NCBI RefSeq assembly: GCF_015182315.1
Contig: NZ_PRDL01000001.1
Location: 2,418,001-2,482,000, forward strand
Source of the DNA: Cellvibrio polysaccharolyticus
GTDB taxonomy: Bacteria; Pseudomonadota; Gammaproteobacteria; Pseudomonadales; Cellvibrionaceae
Direction of reading: 5' to 3'
Length of the DNA stretch: 64,000 nucleotides
Below, one piece after another: positions 54,589 through 63,600 of this stretch. The position numbers and the translations under genes were made by a program. Each line of letters opens with the position of its first letter. The stretch's first letter is position 1. The notes under the pieces were generated by a model. The model saw only the letters and a program-made list of their open reading frames with translations, was not told where the DNA came from and made no database searches.

Positions 54589-55668
54589 TTACGCGGTCAA
54601 CGCCGCGATGACTGCATCGCCCATTTGCGAGGTCGATACCCGTATTGTGCCTTCGGTATAGATGTCGGCTGTACGCAGTCCCTGGTCCAGCACGTTACCC
54701 ACTGCCACTTCAATGGCATCGGCAATATCCGGCAAGCCCAGCGAGTAACGCAGCATCATGGATACCGAAAGAATGGTTGCCAGCGGATTGGCAATGCCCT
54801 TGCCGGCGATATCCGGCGCCGAGCCATGACAGGGTTCGTACATACCACGCCCGTCTTTATCAAGGGATGCTGATGGTAACATACCAATGGAACCGGTGAG
54901 CATGGCTGCCGCGTCGGACAGAATATCACCAAACATATTGCCGGTTACCAGCACGTCAAACTGCTTGGGCGCACGCACCAGCTGCATGGCCGCGTTATCC
55001 ACGTACATGTGCGACAGCTCCACATCCGGATACTCTGCGGACAAGGTGTCGAGCACCTCACGCCACAACATGGTGGCTTCCAGTACGTTGGCTTTATCGA
55101 CCGAGCAGACTTTATGGTTGCGCTTGCGCGCCATTTCAAACGCGGTACGGCCGATACGAATAATTTCGCTTTCGGAATATTTGTAAGTGTTGAAACCTTC
55201 ACGCTCGCCATTTTCAAGAACGCGGATACCGCGCGGTTCACCGAAGTAAATGCCGCCAGCCAGTTCTCGCACAATCAGAATATCCAGACCGGAAACCACT
55301 TCCGGCTTCAGCGAAGACGCGTCAACCAGTTGCGGATACAGCAACGCCGGACGCAGGTTTGCATACAGGCCCAACTGGGAACGAATTTTCAGCAAGCCTT
55401 TCTCCGGACGAATCGCGCGGTCGAGCTTGTCCCACTTGGGGCCGCCCACAGCACCCAGCAGAATCGCGTCAGCTTTGCGAGCGCGCTCCAGGGTTTCATC
55501 GGTTAATGGCACACCGTGTTCATCAATAGAGCTGCCACCCATCAAACCTTCTTCAAAGCTCAGGCCCAATGTGTATTTGCTGTTGACGACATCCAGTACC
55601 TTGCGCGCTTCCGCAACAATTTCCGGACCAATACCGTCGCCTTCCAGAATCAGAATATGCTTACCCAA
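54589..55668 (-). CDS. leuB: 3-isopropylmalate dehydrogenase
   Basis: A 359-residue enzyme with ILILEGDGIGPEI at the N-terminus and GDILSDAAAMLTGSIGMLPS in the NAD-binding region. It performs the third leucine-specific step. The start is judged to be TTG at 55668: AGGGG lies six bases before it and it yields MGKHILILEGDG, matching other LeuB proteins. An ATG nine codons upstream (55695) is the alternative, with a weak ribosome site. Confidence 0.95.
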   Translation of the reverse strand: MGKHILILEGDGIGPEIVAEARKVLDVVNSKYTLGLSFEEGLMGGSSIDEHGVPLTDETLERARKADAILLGAVGGPKWDKLDRAIRPEKGLLKIRSQLGLYANLRPALLYPQLVDASSLKPEVVSGLDILIVRELAGGIYFGEPRGIRVLENGEREGFNTYKYSESEIIRIGRTAFEMARKRNHKVCSVDKANVLEATMLWREVLDTLSAEYPDVELSHMYVDNAAMQLVRAPKQFDVLVTGNMFGDILSDAAAMLTGSIGMLPSASLDKDGRGMYEPCHGSAPDIAGKGIANPLATILSVSMMLRYSLGLPDIADAIEVAVGNVLDQGLRTADIYTEGTIRVSTSQMGDAVIAALTA

Positions 55669-55736
55669 AACGTTCCCCTCAGGTGTTACACCCATTTTTG
55701 CATCCGGCTTGACGGTTGTGACAATGCCGAATGCCC

Positions 55737-55773
55737 ACAAAAAAGCAGCGCTACATTTTCATGCAGCGCTGTT
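55737..55773 (-). terminator. Terminator-like hairpin between leuD and leuB
   Basis: On the minus strand CAGCGCT-GCAT and ATG-AGCGCTG form a stem of about 10 bp with one G-T pair around GAAA, followed by CTTTTTTG. It suggests that leuCD transcripts end, at least partly, before leuB. Confidence 0.7.
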
Positions 55774-55795
55774 GTTATTGAATCGCAACGCTACC

Positions 55796-56443
55796 TTACT
55801 TTACCGCGTCAAACAACCAGGGCGAATCCACCCGACGACGGGCTTCATAAGCGCGAATGGCCTCGGCATGCTCCAGCGTAAGGCCAATATCGTCCAGACC
55901 ATTCAGCAGACAGTGTTTACGGAACGCATCCAGCTCAAACGCAAAGCGCTCACCGGCAGGAGTAACCACGACTTGCTCTGCAAGGTCGATGGTTAATTGA
56001 TACCCTTCGGCAGCGTACATTTCGTTGAACAGCTTATCTACAATTTCTTCTGATAAAACAATGGGTAACAAGCCATTCTTAAAGCAGTTGTTGTAGAAAA
56101 TATCGGCGAAAGACGGCGCGATGACCGAGCGGAAACCGTAATCGTCCAGCGCCCAGGGGGCATGCTCACGGCTGGAGCCACAACCAAAATTCTCGCGCGA
56201 CAACAGAATAGTCGCACCCTGGTAGCGCGGAAAATTCAGCGGGAATTCGGTGTTGACCGGGCGCCCGGTACATTCCTTGTCTGGCTGGCCTTCATCCAGA
56301 TAGCGCAACTCATCAAACAGATTTTTGCCAAAGCCGGTACGTTTGATCGACTTTAAAAACTGCTTGGGGATGATCATATCGGTATCCACGTTGGCCCGAT
56401 CCATGGGCGCTGCAACACCGGTTACTAAGGTAAAACTTTTCAT
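55796..56443 (-). CDS. leuD: 3-isopropylmalate dehydratase small subunit
   Basis: A 215-residue subunit with VDTDMIIPKQFLKSIKRTGF and the hallmark NFGCGSSREHAPWAL. It pairs with LeuC to isomerise isopropylmalate. It starts two bases after the leuC stop. Confidence 0.97.
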   Translation of the reverse strand: MKSFTLVTGVAAPMDRANVDTDMIIPKQFLKSIKRTGFGKNLFDELRYLDEGQPDKECTGRPVNTEFPLNFPRYQGATILLSRENFGCGSSREHAPWALDDYGFRSVIAPSFADIFYNNCFKNGLLPIVLSEEIVDKLFNEMYAAEGYQLTIDLAEQVVVTPAGERFAFELDAFRKHCLLNGLDDIGLTLEHAEAIRAYEARRRVDSPWLFDAVK

Positions 56444-56445
56444 AC

Positions 56446-57870
56446 TCAGCTCCTCAATTCACGCACATCAACAAAGTGACCGGCAATTGCCGCCGCCGCT
56501 GCCATCGCCGGGCTCACCAGGTGAGTACGTCCGCCATACCCCTGACGCCCCTCGAAGTTGCGGTTGGAGGTAGAGGCACAATGTTCGCCAGCGCCCAATT
56601 TGTCGGCGTTCATCGCCAAACACATGGAGCAACCCGGTTCACGCCATTCGATACCGGCATCGATAAAGATGTGATGCAAACCTTCTGCTTCGGCTTGCGC
56701 CTTTACTGCGCCGGAGCCCGGCACAACAATCGCTTCTTTCACGCTCTCAGCGCGCTTGCGCCCTTTTACCACCGCTGCCGCTGCACGAATATCTTCGATG
56801 CGGGAGTTGGTGCAGGAGCCGATAAAAACGCGATCGACATAGATGGAGGTCATCGGCTGATTGGCTTTCAGGCCCATGTACTGCAAGGCACGCACCATAC
56901 CTTCGCGCTTTACCGAATCGGTTTCATTGGCCGGGTCCGGCACATTCTGATCGACCGCTACCACCATTTCCGGTGAGGTTCCCCAGCTGACTTGCGGCTT
57001 GATGTCTTCACCGCGCAACTCAACCACGGTATCAAAATGCGCACCGTCGTCGCTGACCAGCTCACGCCAGGCGGTAACCGCCTTTTCCCAATCATCACCT
57101 TTGGGAGCGTAGGTGCGACCTTTAACGTAATCGATGGTGATGTCGTCCACAGCGACCATACCGGCACGAGCACCGGCTTCAATCGCCATATTACAAACGG
57201 TCAAACGCCCTTCCATGCTCATATCGCGGAAGACTTCACCGGCGAATTCCATGGCATGGCCATTGCCCCCGGCGGTGCCGATTTTGGCAATAATGGCCAA
57301 TACCACGTCTTTCGGGGTAACGCCGTCGCCCAATTTTCCGTCTACACGGATCAGCATATTTTTCATTTTCTTGGCAACCAGACACTGGGTTGCCATCACA
57401 TGCTCAACCTCACTGGTGCCGATGCCGTGCGCCAAAGCGCCCAAGGCGCCATTGGTAGCGGTGTGAGAATCGCCGCACACTACCGTCATGCCCGGCAAGC
57501 AGGCGCCGGTTTCCGGACCAACTACGTGCACGATGCCCTGACGGTGATCATTGATTTTGAATTCCACGATGCCAAATTCATCGCAGTTGTCATCCAGCGT
57601 TTGTACCTGAATCAGCGAGACCGGATCCTGAATACCCTTCACGCCAAACGCGCGCTCTTTGGTGGTCGTGGGTACGTTGTGGTCCGGGGTAGCCAGAATG
57701 GTATCTACGCGCCAGGGCTTGCGGCCCGCCATACGCAGGCCTTCAAATGCCTGGGGCGACGTCACTTCGTGGACGATATGACGATCAATATAAATCAACG
57801 CGGAACCATCATCGCGCTGCTGTACAAGGTGGGATTCCCACAACTTGTCATAAAGAGTTTTTGCGACCAT
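56446..57870 (-). CDS. leuC: 3-isopropylmalate dehydratase large subunit
   Basis: A 474-residue aconitase-family protein. The 4Fe-4S cysteines are in FIGSCTNSRIEDI and in PGCSMCLAMN, and VCGDSHTATNGALGALAHGI is present. The ATG at 57870 follows GAGG and gives MVAKTLYDKLWESH. A frame opening at 57930 is rejected. The divergent LysR gene at 58029 is a likely regulator. Confidence 0.97.
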   Translation of the reverse strand: MVAKTLYDKLWESHLVQQRDDGSALIYIDRHIVHEVTSPQAFEGLRMAGRKPWRVDTILATPDHNVPTTTKERAFGVKGIQDPVSLIQVQTLDDNCDEFGIVEFKINDHRQGIVHVVGPETGACLPGMTVVCGDSHTATNGALGALAHGIGTSEVEHVMATQCLVAKKMKNMLIRVDGKLGDGVTPKDVVLAIIAKIGTAGGNGHAMEFAGEVFRDMSMEGRLTVCNMAIEAGARAGMVAVDDITIDYVKGRTYAPKGDDWEKAVTAWRELVSDDGAHFDTVVELRGEDIKPQVSWGTSPEMVVAVDQNVPDPANETDSVKREGMVRALQYMGLKANQPMTSIYVDRVFIGSCTNSRIEDIRAAAAVVKGRKRAESVKEAIVVPGSGAVKAQAEAEGLHHIFIDAGIEWREPGCSMCLAMNADKLGAGEHCASTSNRNFEGRQGYGGRTHLVSPAMAAAAAIAGHFVDVRELRS

Positions 57871-58001
57871 TTTGACCTCACGGTGCGTCTTATCAACGCT
57901 ATGTTTATGAGTAAATATCGTCGAGGACATTTACCGGTTGTTCGTTGTGCATGATAAATAGACAGCCGCCATAAAACAAATTTATAATTTTTATACATTG
58001 A

Positions 58002-58016
58002 ATTCCAAATAGGAAT
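58002..58016. promoter_or_regulatory. LysR-type operator candidate
   Basis: ATTCC-AAATA-GGAAT is a perfect 5-bp inverted repeat that contains a T-N11-A core. It sits 12 bases before the LysR start in the leuC-lysR gap, a place suited to autoregulation and divergent control. Confidence 0.5.
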
Positions 58017-58028
58017 ACATCATTCATT

Positions 58029-58904
58029 ATGGACAGTCGTTCTCTGAAAGCATTTATCGCAGTGACCGAAACCGGCTCCTTTTCGGCCGCAGCGGAAAAT
58101 CTGCACCTGACCCAGCCAGCTATCAGCAAACGCATTGCCTTGCTGGAAGAGCAACTTGGCGTGCTGCTATTTGACCGCGCCGGGCGCCAGATTGCACCCA
58201 CGCAGGCAGGTCAGGTTTTGCTGCCCTGGGCGCGGGAAATTCTGCAAGCGGTTACCGACGCCCAACGCGCCATTGATGATCTGCAAGGCGAGGTTCGCGG
58301 CAAACTCAGCATCGCTACCAGCCACCACATTGGCTTGCACCGCTTGCCACCCTGGCTGAAAGACTTCTCCAGGCGTTACCCGGATGTGAAACTCGACTTG
58401 CACTTTCTCGATTCGGAACAGGCCTACCAGGAAATTCTGCAAGGCCGCTTTGATCTGGCGGTAATTACCCTCGCCGAAGAGCACGACCCGCGCATAAGCT
58501 CGCAGCCACTCTGGATGGACCGGCTGCAATTTGTCGCCGCCCCGGGCCACCCGCTCACAGCGCGCAAACACATCAGTATTGAAGATTTGTCCGGTTTTCC
58601 GGCAATCATGCCCGACGCCAACACCTACACGACCAGACTGGTGCGCAAGGTATTTGATCAGCAACAGCAAACACTGGATGTCACCATGGTAACCAACCAC
58701 CTCGACACCATAAAAATGATGGTGTCCATTGGGCTGGGCTGGGGTGTACTGCCAGAAACCATGCTGGATAAAAATCTCTCATCACTTGATGTCGACACAC
58801 CCACATTGACCCGTCCGCTCGGTTGTATTTACCACCGGCAACGAAGCCTTAATAACGCTGCCAGCCGCTTTCTGGAGAGCCTTAAACAGACGCCAGCATC
58901 ATAA
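58029..58904 (+). CDS. LysR-family transcriptional regulator
   Basis: A 291-residue regulator with the N-terminal helix-turn-helix (FSAAAENLHLTQPAISKRIA) and a periplasmic-binding-like effector domain (about 90-290). Divergent from leuC, so it probably controls leuCD, perhaps in answer to a leucine-pathway intermediate. The effector is unknown. Confidence 0.92.
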   Translation: MDSRSLKAFIAVTETGSFSAAAENLHLTQPAISKRIALLEEQLGVLLFDRAGRQIAPTQAGQVLLPWAREILQAVTDAQRAIDDLQGEVRGKLSIATSHHIGLHRLPPWLKDFSRRYPDVKLDLHFLDSEQAYQEILQGRFDLAVITLAEEHDPRISSQPLWMDRLQFVAAPGHPLTARKHISIEDLSGFPAIMPDANTYTTRLVRKVFDQQQQTLDVTMVTNHLDTIKMMVSIGLGWGVLPETMLDKNLSSLDVDTPTLTRPLGCIYHRQRSLNNAASRFLESLKQTPAS

Positions 58905-59072
58905 TTTCACGCAATTTTATGACACAGCCAACGAAACCCGAAAAAAAAGCGTTGGTCAGGCGCAATGTCTTTTAGGCTTGCAGTATTAGTGAATTTTCTT
59001 GCGTAAAATTCCCGTTAATTATCCTTGGTTTTATTTATCCCTGACTTTATTTATCCCTGAAGAGGAACCCAC

Positions 59073-59804
59073 ATGAAAAAAATCATCCCGGCGCTGGCCT
59101 TATCGCTGTTATCGCCACTCGCCTTCAGTGACAGCTTGCTCGGTATTCACGCCGAAGTGGGTCGCTGGAATGCCGATTACCACGGTGACCTTGGTGACCC
59201 GTCTATCAACGTTCGTGATTTGCGATTGCGCGAAAGTGATAACAATTTTTACTCGCTGGCACTGGAGCACGGTGTCCCCTTAATCCCCAACGTCAAATTG
59301 CAATACACCGACATCACCAGCTCGCAAAGCGCCACTATCAGCGACTTCTTTACGCTGGATGGCACCAGCTTTCTGCCGGGAACCGAAGTCGACACCCACG
59401 TTGACCTCAGCCACACAGACCTGATTCTTTATTATCAGCTGCTGGACAATACCGTTGAACTGGATTTGGGGTTGAATGTAAGACGTTTTGACGGCTACGT
59501 TGAAGCCAGCAGTTTTTACGCCAGCGAAAAAGCCAAACTGGATGAAACCATCCCGCTGGTTTACGCCAAAGCCATGTTCCACCTGCCCTTCAGTGGCTTC
59601 GCCGCCGGTGTTGAAGGCAGCTTTATAAAATACGACGGCAACCGCCTCAGCGACTACACCGCCAAAGTTCGCTACCTGTTTGATGGTGCAATCGACCTGG
59701 GCGTAGAACTGGGCTACCGCGAAATGTCATTCGACATTGATGAAAGCGTCGTGGCAGATGTGAGCTTGAAAGGACCTTATGCGGCGTTGTTGTTGCATTT
59801 TTAA
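59073..59804 (+). CDS. TIGR04219-type outer membrane protein
   Basis: A 243-residue protein with a signal peptide (MKKIIPALALSLLSPLAFS). The mature part begins DSLLGIHAEVGRWNADYHGD, has beta-barrel strands and a C-terminal aromatic (LLLHF). The layout matches the TIGR04219 outer membrane family of marine gammaproteobacteria; role unknown. A 15-base direct repeat lies just before its ribosome site (GAGGAA). Confidence 0.82.
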   Translation: MKKIIPALALSLLSPLAFSDSLLGIHAEVGRWNADYHGDLGDPSINVRDLRLRESDNNFYSLALEHGVPLIPNVKLQYTDITSSQSATISDFFTLDGTSFLPGTEVDTHVDLSHTDLILYYQLLDNTVELDLGLNVRRFDGYVEASSFYASEKAKLDETIPLVYAKAMFHLPFSGFAAGVEGSFIKYDGNRLSDYTAKVRYLFDGAIDLGVELGYREMSFDIDESVVADVSLKGPYAALLLHF

Positions 59805-60149
59805 TCGTCAAAAAAGCAGCCGAGGGAGGCAGCCGCCTCCCCTGGTTTAGCCCGAATAAAAACCGGGTACTTATCATAAAGGCACATCAAACAGTTATAG
59901 ATGCGGCCAATCGTAGAACACATCAATATCCGATTTATTTTTCCCACATGTTGATACTTGTTCTAGTCGCAACAGACTGTATGACTATCAAGAAGTTTTC
60001 CCACAGCGCTGATAGAAAATAGCACCTCTCTGTTTAAAACAGTCTCCACCTGAATCTCTATAAAACAGGCAAACCCTGGTGATTTTTGGCACTTATGCTC
60101 CATACTTCCTGCGAAGTGCTGACGCGCTAAACCACGTGACTGATAAGAA
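59805..60149. other. Gene-free stretch with one hairpin
   Basis: Directly after the outer membrane protein gene, GGGAGGC and GCCTCCC (59824-59841) form a 7-bp hairpin that may end that transcript, though the T-tract is poor. No supported gene lies in the remaining 300 bases. Confidence 0.45.
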
Positions 60150-60556
60150 CTACAGAGCAGCCCCATTTACCATAGACCAATGGTAAGGCATGAGTTCTCG
60201 CAGTGTTTTAAAGACCAGCCTGTTCTCATTGTTACTCACCGCAACAGCAACATCACCGCCCCAGTGAGACAGGCGCTCCTGACAGATTCCGCAAGGCGTT
60301 AAAATGATAATTTCAGAAACTTCGGACTCACGACACAAGCACAGAGAGTGCGTTATTTTTTCGTTAATTTTATGTGCTTCAATACACGCACCGGTTTCCA
60401 TACACAATGACAAAGCATCATTTTTTGTATCCGGTGCAACGCTGGTTAATATTTTTCTGTTGCCAGTGCAGCCGCTCCACCCCAGCCAGAGGGATAGCGT
60501 GCATTGATCAGATTCAAAGCAGCGTCAAACAGTTTTTCTTCCATTTTATTATCCAT
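60150..60556 (-). pseudogene. Cytidine deaminase-like gene with a frameshift
   Basis: The first part reads MDNKMEEKLFDAALNLINAR, then YPSGWGGAAALATEK, and hits a stop. The next frame continues at once with ILTSVAPDTKNDALSLCMET and carries the zinc/catalytic motifs CIEAHK and TPCGICQERLSHWGG. Restoring one base in the five-A run near the junction (about 60441-60445) gives one continuous protein of about 135 residues that looks like a complete cytidine deaminase. The total length of 407 bases (3n+2) fits a single-base loss. It is either a recent pseudogene, a sequencing error in a homopolymer, or a slippage site. Confidence 0.8.
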
Positions 60557-60633
60557 ATTCCCTATCTGTACTGAATGCTCAGCTCGTGCTTATTAACAAT
60601 ATATTTTGCTATCCAAAAACCGGCTGGAGAACC

Positions 60634-60668
60634 ATAAAAAAACCCCACTTTTACAAAGTGGGGTTTTG
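60634..60668 (-). terminator. Terminator of the large surface protein gene
   Basis: AACCCCACTTT and AAGTGGGGTT pair around a short loop; a 7-base T-run follows on the minus strand. Confidence 0.88.
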
Positions 60669-60683
60669 CAATACTCCGGGCTA

Positions 60684-63600
60684 TCAGATCGACAGGGCGA
60701 CTCTATTCCGTAGTCTGCGTGAGCGGAACACACCCATCAGTCCTAGTAGAAGCAAGCTGATCATGCCCAGGCTACCACCGGACTTGCCCTTGCCTTCATT
60801 GACCGGCGGAGTTGGAGTTACCGGAGGTTTGGGCTCTTCAGTTGCCAATGCCACCGCGAGTACACCCGGGTCGCGAATCACACTGTTAGCAACACCATCG
60901 GCATCATAGGGGCCACCGTCTTCAATAGTCAGGCGCACACAATCCAAACCTTGAACCAGACCTTCCTGCCAACTATCGGCGGAAACACCCGGACATTGAC
61001 CCAAAGCATTGCGACTGGCACTGTGGAGCTGGTTGTGATCGTCAGCGACAAAGTCATGCCATTGGTTGTCAATGAATTTGCGCCATACGGCTTTTTCGGG
61101 AATGAGTGTACCAATTGGCAAACCAATCGCAACAGACACTGCCTCACCGGCGTGCTCCAGACCTGTCACATCAAAATTCAGGGTGGCACCCAGGTGGTCA
61201 TAACCAGGGTCACTTAGCGACTGATCATTGACCGCAATACCAAACTGGCCAGTTTCCCAGGACTGATTTCCGGACAGCTCGCCAATAGACAAGGCGTAGT
61301 TTCTTGGTACTTCTGCATAAAGTGCCTCGCTGCCTATTGTGCGGCAACTCTCTACGCGGTTAGCCGCTTCATTGACATTCGGGCAAACAGGAATACGATT
61401 TGGCGCTGCGGCGAATGGATTAACACTGGCCGGAATACCACTGGTACCCGTATTTTCGCAACTTCCAATTTCGCAGTCAGCAACAACGCGCTGCGCCAGG
61501 TCATACCGACCTGTGCGACCATCCAGAGTAGTAGCATGCACAGTGATGATATAAACACCTGGCGGTACCATTGCCGGATTAAAACTGGCGCTGTCACCGT
61601 TCGGGATTAAAATCAAACCGTCTGATGACCATTCATAAGTAGCGGCGCCATCATTCAATTCTGCAACATTCAAAACAACTTCACCGCCCATCGCATTAAC
61701 CACGGTACTTTGCTGTCCATTCTGCTCGGATACCACACGCAGAGCTAACGAAGGCAATTGCTGCTGCACAGTCAGGTCATGTACAGAAGGCGTACCAACC
61801 CGTGCTTTGACCAACCCTTCTTGCTGAAGGCTCACGCTCGCGCCATCGGCAATTGCCACGACATTGAAGGTGCGAAGCAAATTATCTTCTTCGGTCAGTT
61901 CAAATCGCTCAACCGACAACCGGGCACCGGTACCTGTAAAATCTACTACCACCGGGTAATCGATCGGTTCATCACTCAGCCAGACACGCAGAGTGGTAGC
62001 AACATCTTGCTGCACAGGTTGTCTGCTGGAGGTAAACGCAACATAAGGTAATACATCAAAGCTCACCTGGCCACGCTCACCAGATACGACATCGACAAAG
62101 GTCAAGGTATAGCGGCCAGTGAGGTTACTACTGAACACATAGCTGCCATCGGCCTGCGCACTGATCAACGACTCGGCAACCGCAGGTTCAAGCAGAGTTT
62201 CCTTGCCCGCACGCTTGAGCAATGCCTCTGTTAATGTTTTTTCGCCAACGCCACCCAGCACTCTGAAACGGCCAGGTTCACTGCTAACGAGAGGCTTGTC
62301 GGTATCATTGTTGATTTCCAGTGAGGCGTGAACAGAGACATTAATGACACAGTCAGCAGTAATAGCCGCAGTAACTATCTGGCTACCTGACAAAGCAGCA
62401 TTACAACTACCACCCAGGGAAACATAATCACCGGCACGCATCAAATTCAACGTAAAGGTTGCCACAGAACCTGACGGCACTTGCCGTGTATTCGGCGTCA
62501 CGACCCCATCACCCACCACGTTCACCGTTACAGTATGACTATTCAATGTGTATTGCGCAGTGATGGTGAGATTGGACGTAACATTGTTGAAACTGCGGTT
62601 CCAGCCGGAAAAGGTTTTACCAACAGGCGGTGCAAACACCGGCTCTGTTGCCGCCCCACCATGACTTACGGCCTGGCTTAAAGCGCCACCACCGTGACGA
62701 CTGCCACCATCCAGATTGAAAGTTACTGTGAAGGTATTGGCTGCGTATTGTGCAGTGATCGTGAGGTTGGCCGTAACATTATCGAAACTGCCGCTCCAGC
62801 CAGTGAAGGTTGTACCTGCCGGTCCGGTAAATACTGGTGCCGTTGCTGCCTCGCCGTAATTAACGGTTTGCGCCAAGGCACCGCCACCAGTGCGGCTACC
62901 GCCATCCAGATTGAAAGTCACTGTGTAGGTATTGATTGTGTATTGGGCTGTGATGGTGAGATTAGCGGTGACATTATCGAAACTGCCACTCCAACCACTG
63001 AAGGTTTTTCCTGCCGGAGCACTCAACACTGGAGCCGTTGCTGCCTCGCCGTAATTAACGGTTTGCGCCAAGGCACCGCCACCGGTGCGGCTACCGCCAT
63101 CCAGATTGAAAGTCACTGTGTAGGTATTGATTGTGTATTGGGCTGTGATGGTGAGGTTGGCCGTAACATTATCGAAACTGCCGCTCCAGCCACTAAAGGT
63201 TTTTCCTGCCGGAGCGTTCAACACGGGGGCTATTGCTGCCTCTCCGTAATTAACGGTTTGTGCCAAGGCACCGCCACCAGTACGACTACCACCATCCAGA
63301 TTAAAAATGACGCTGTAACTATTGATACTGTATTGAGCGGTCACGGTCAAATCGGCGGTTACTGTATCGAAAACGGTACTCCAGCCAGTGAAGGTTGTAC
63401 CTGCCGGCCCGGTAAATACTGGTGCTGTCGCTGCCAGACCATAATCTACCGTCTGGGTTAAGGTGCCACCACCGGTACGGCTACCGCCATCCAGATTGAA
63501 AGTCACTCTGTATGTGTTGATTGTGTACTGGGCCGTCACCGTCAAATCAGCCGTTACATTGTCAAAAGCCAGATCCCAGCCGGTAAACCCGTAGCCAGTG

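Noticed and set aside
53539..54873. 444-codon open frame antisense to asd and leuB
   Set aside because: It crosses the ends of two certain genes on the other strand and shows no coherent domain.
56992..57954. 320-codon open frame antisense to leuC
   Set aside because: Shadow of the leuC reading frame; His/Gln-rich composition typical of antisense frames.
62694..63461. 255-codon plus-strand frame over the InlB repeats
   Set aside because: Antisense shadow; its repeats just reflect the repeats of the real gene.
62538..63512. CRISPR or mobile element repeats
   Set aside because: Units are exactly 65 codons in one open frame and encode a known repeat domain.
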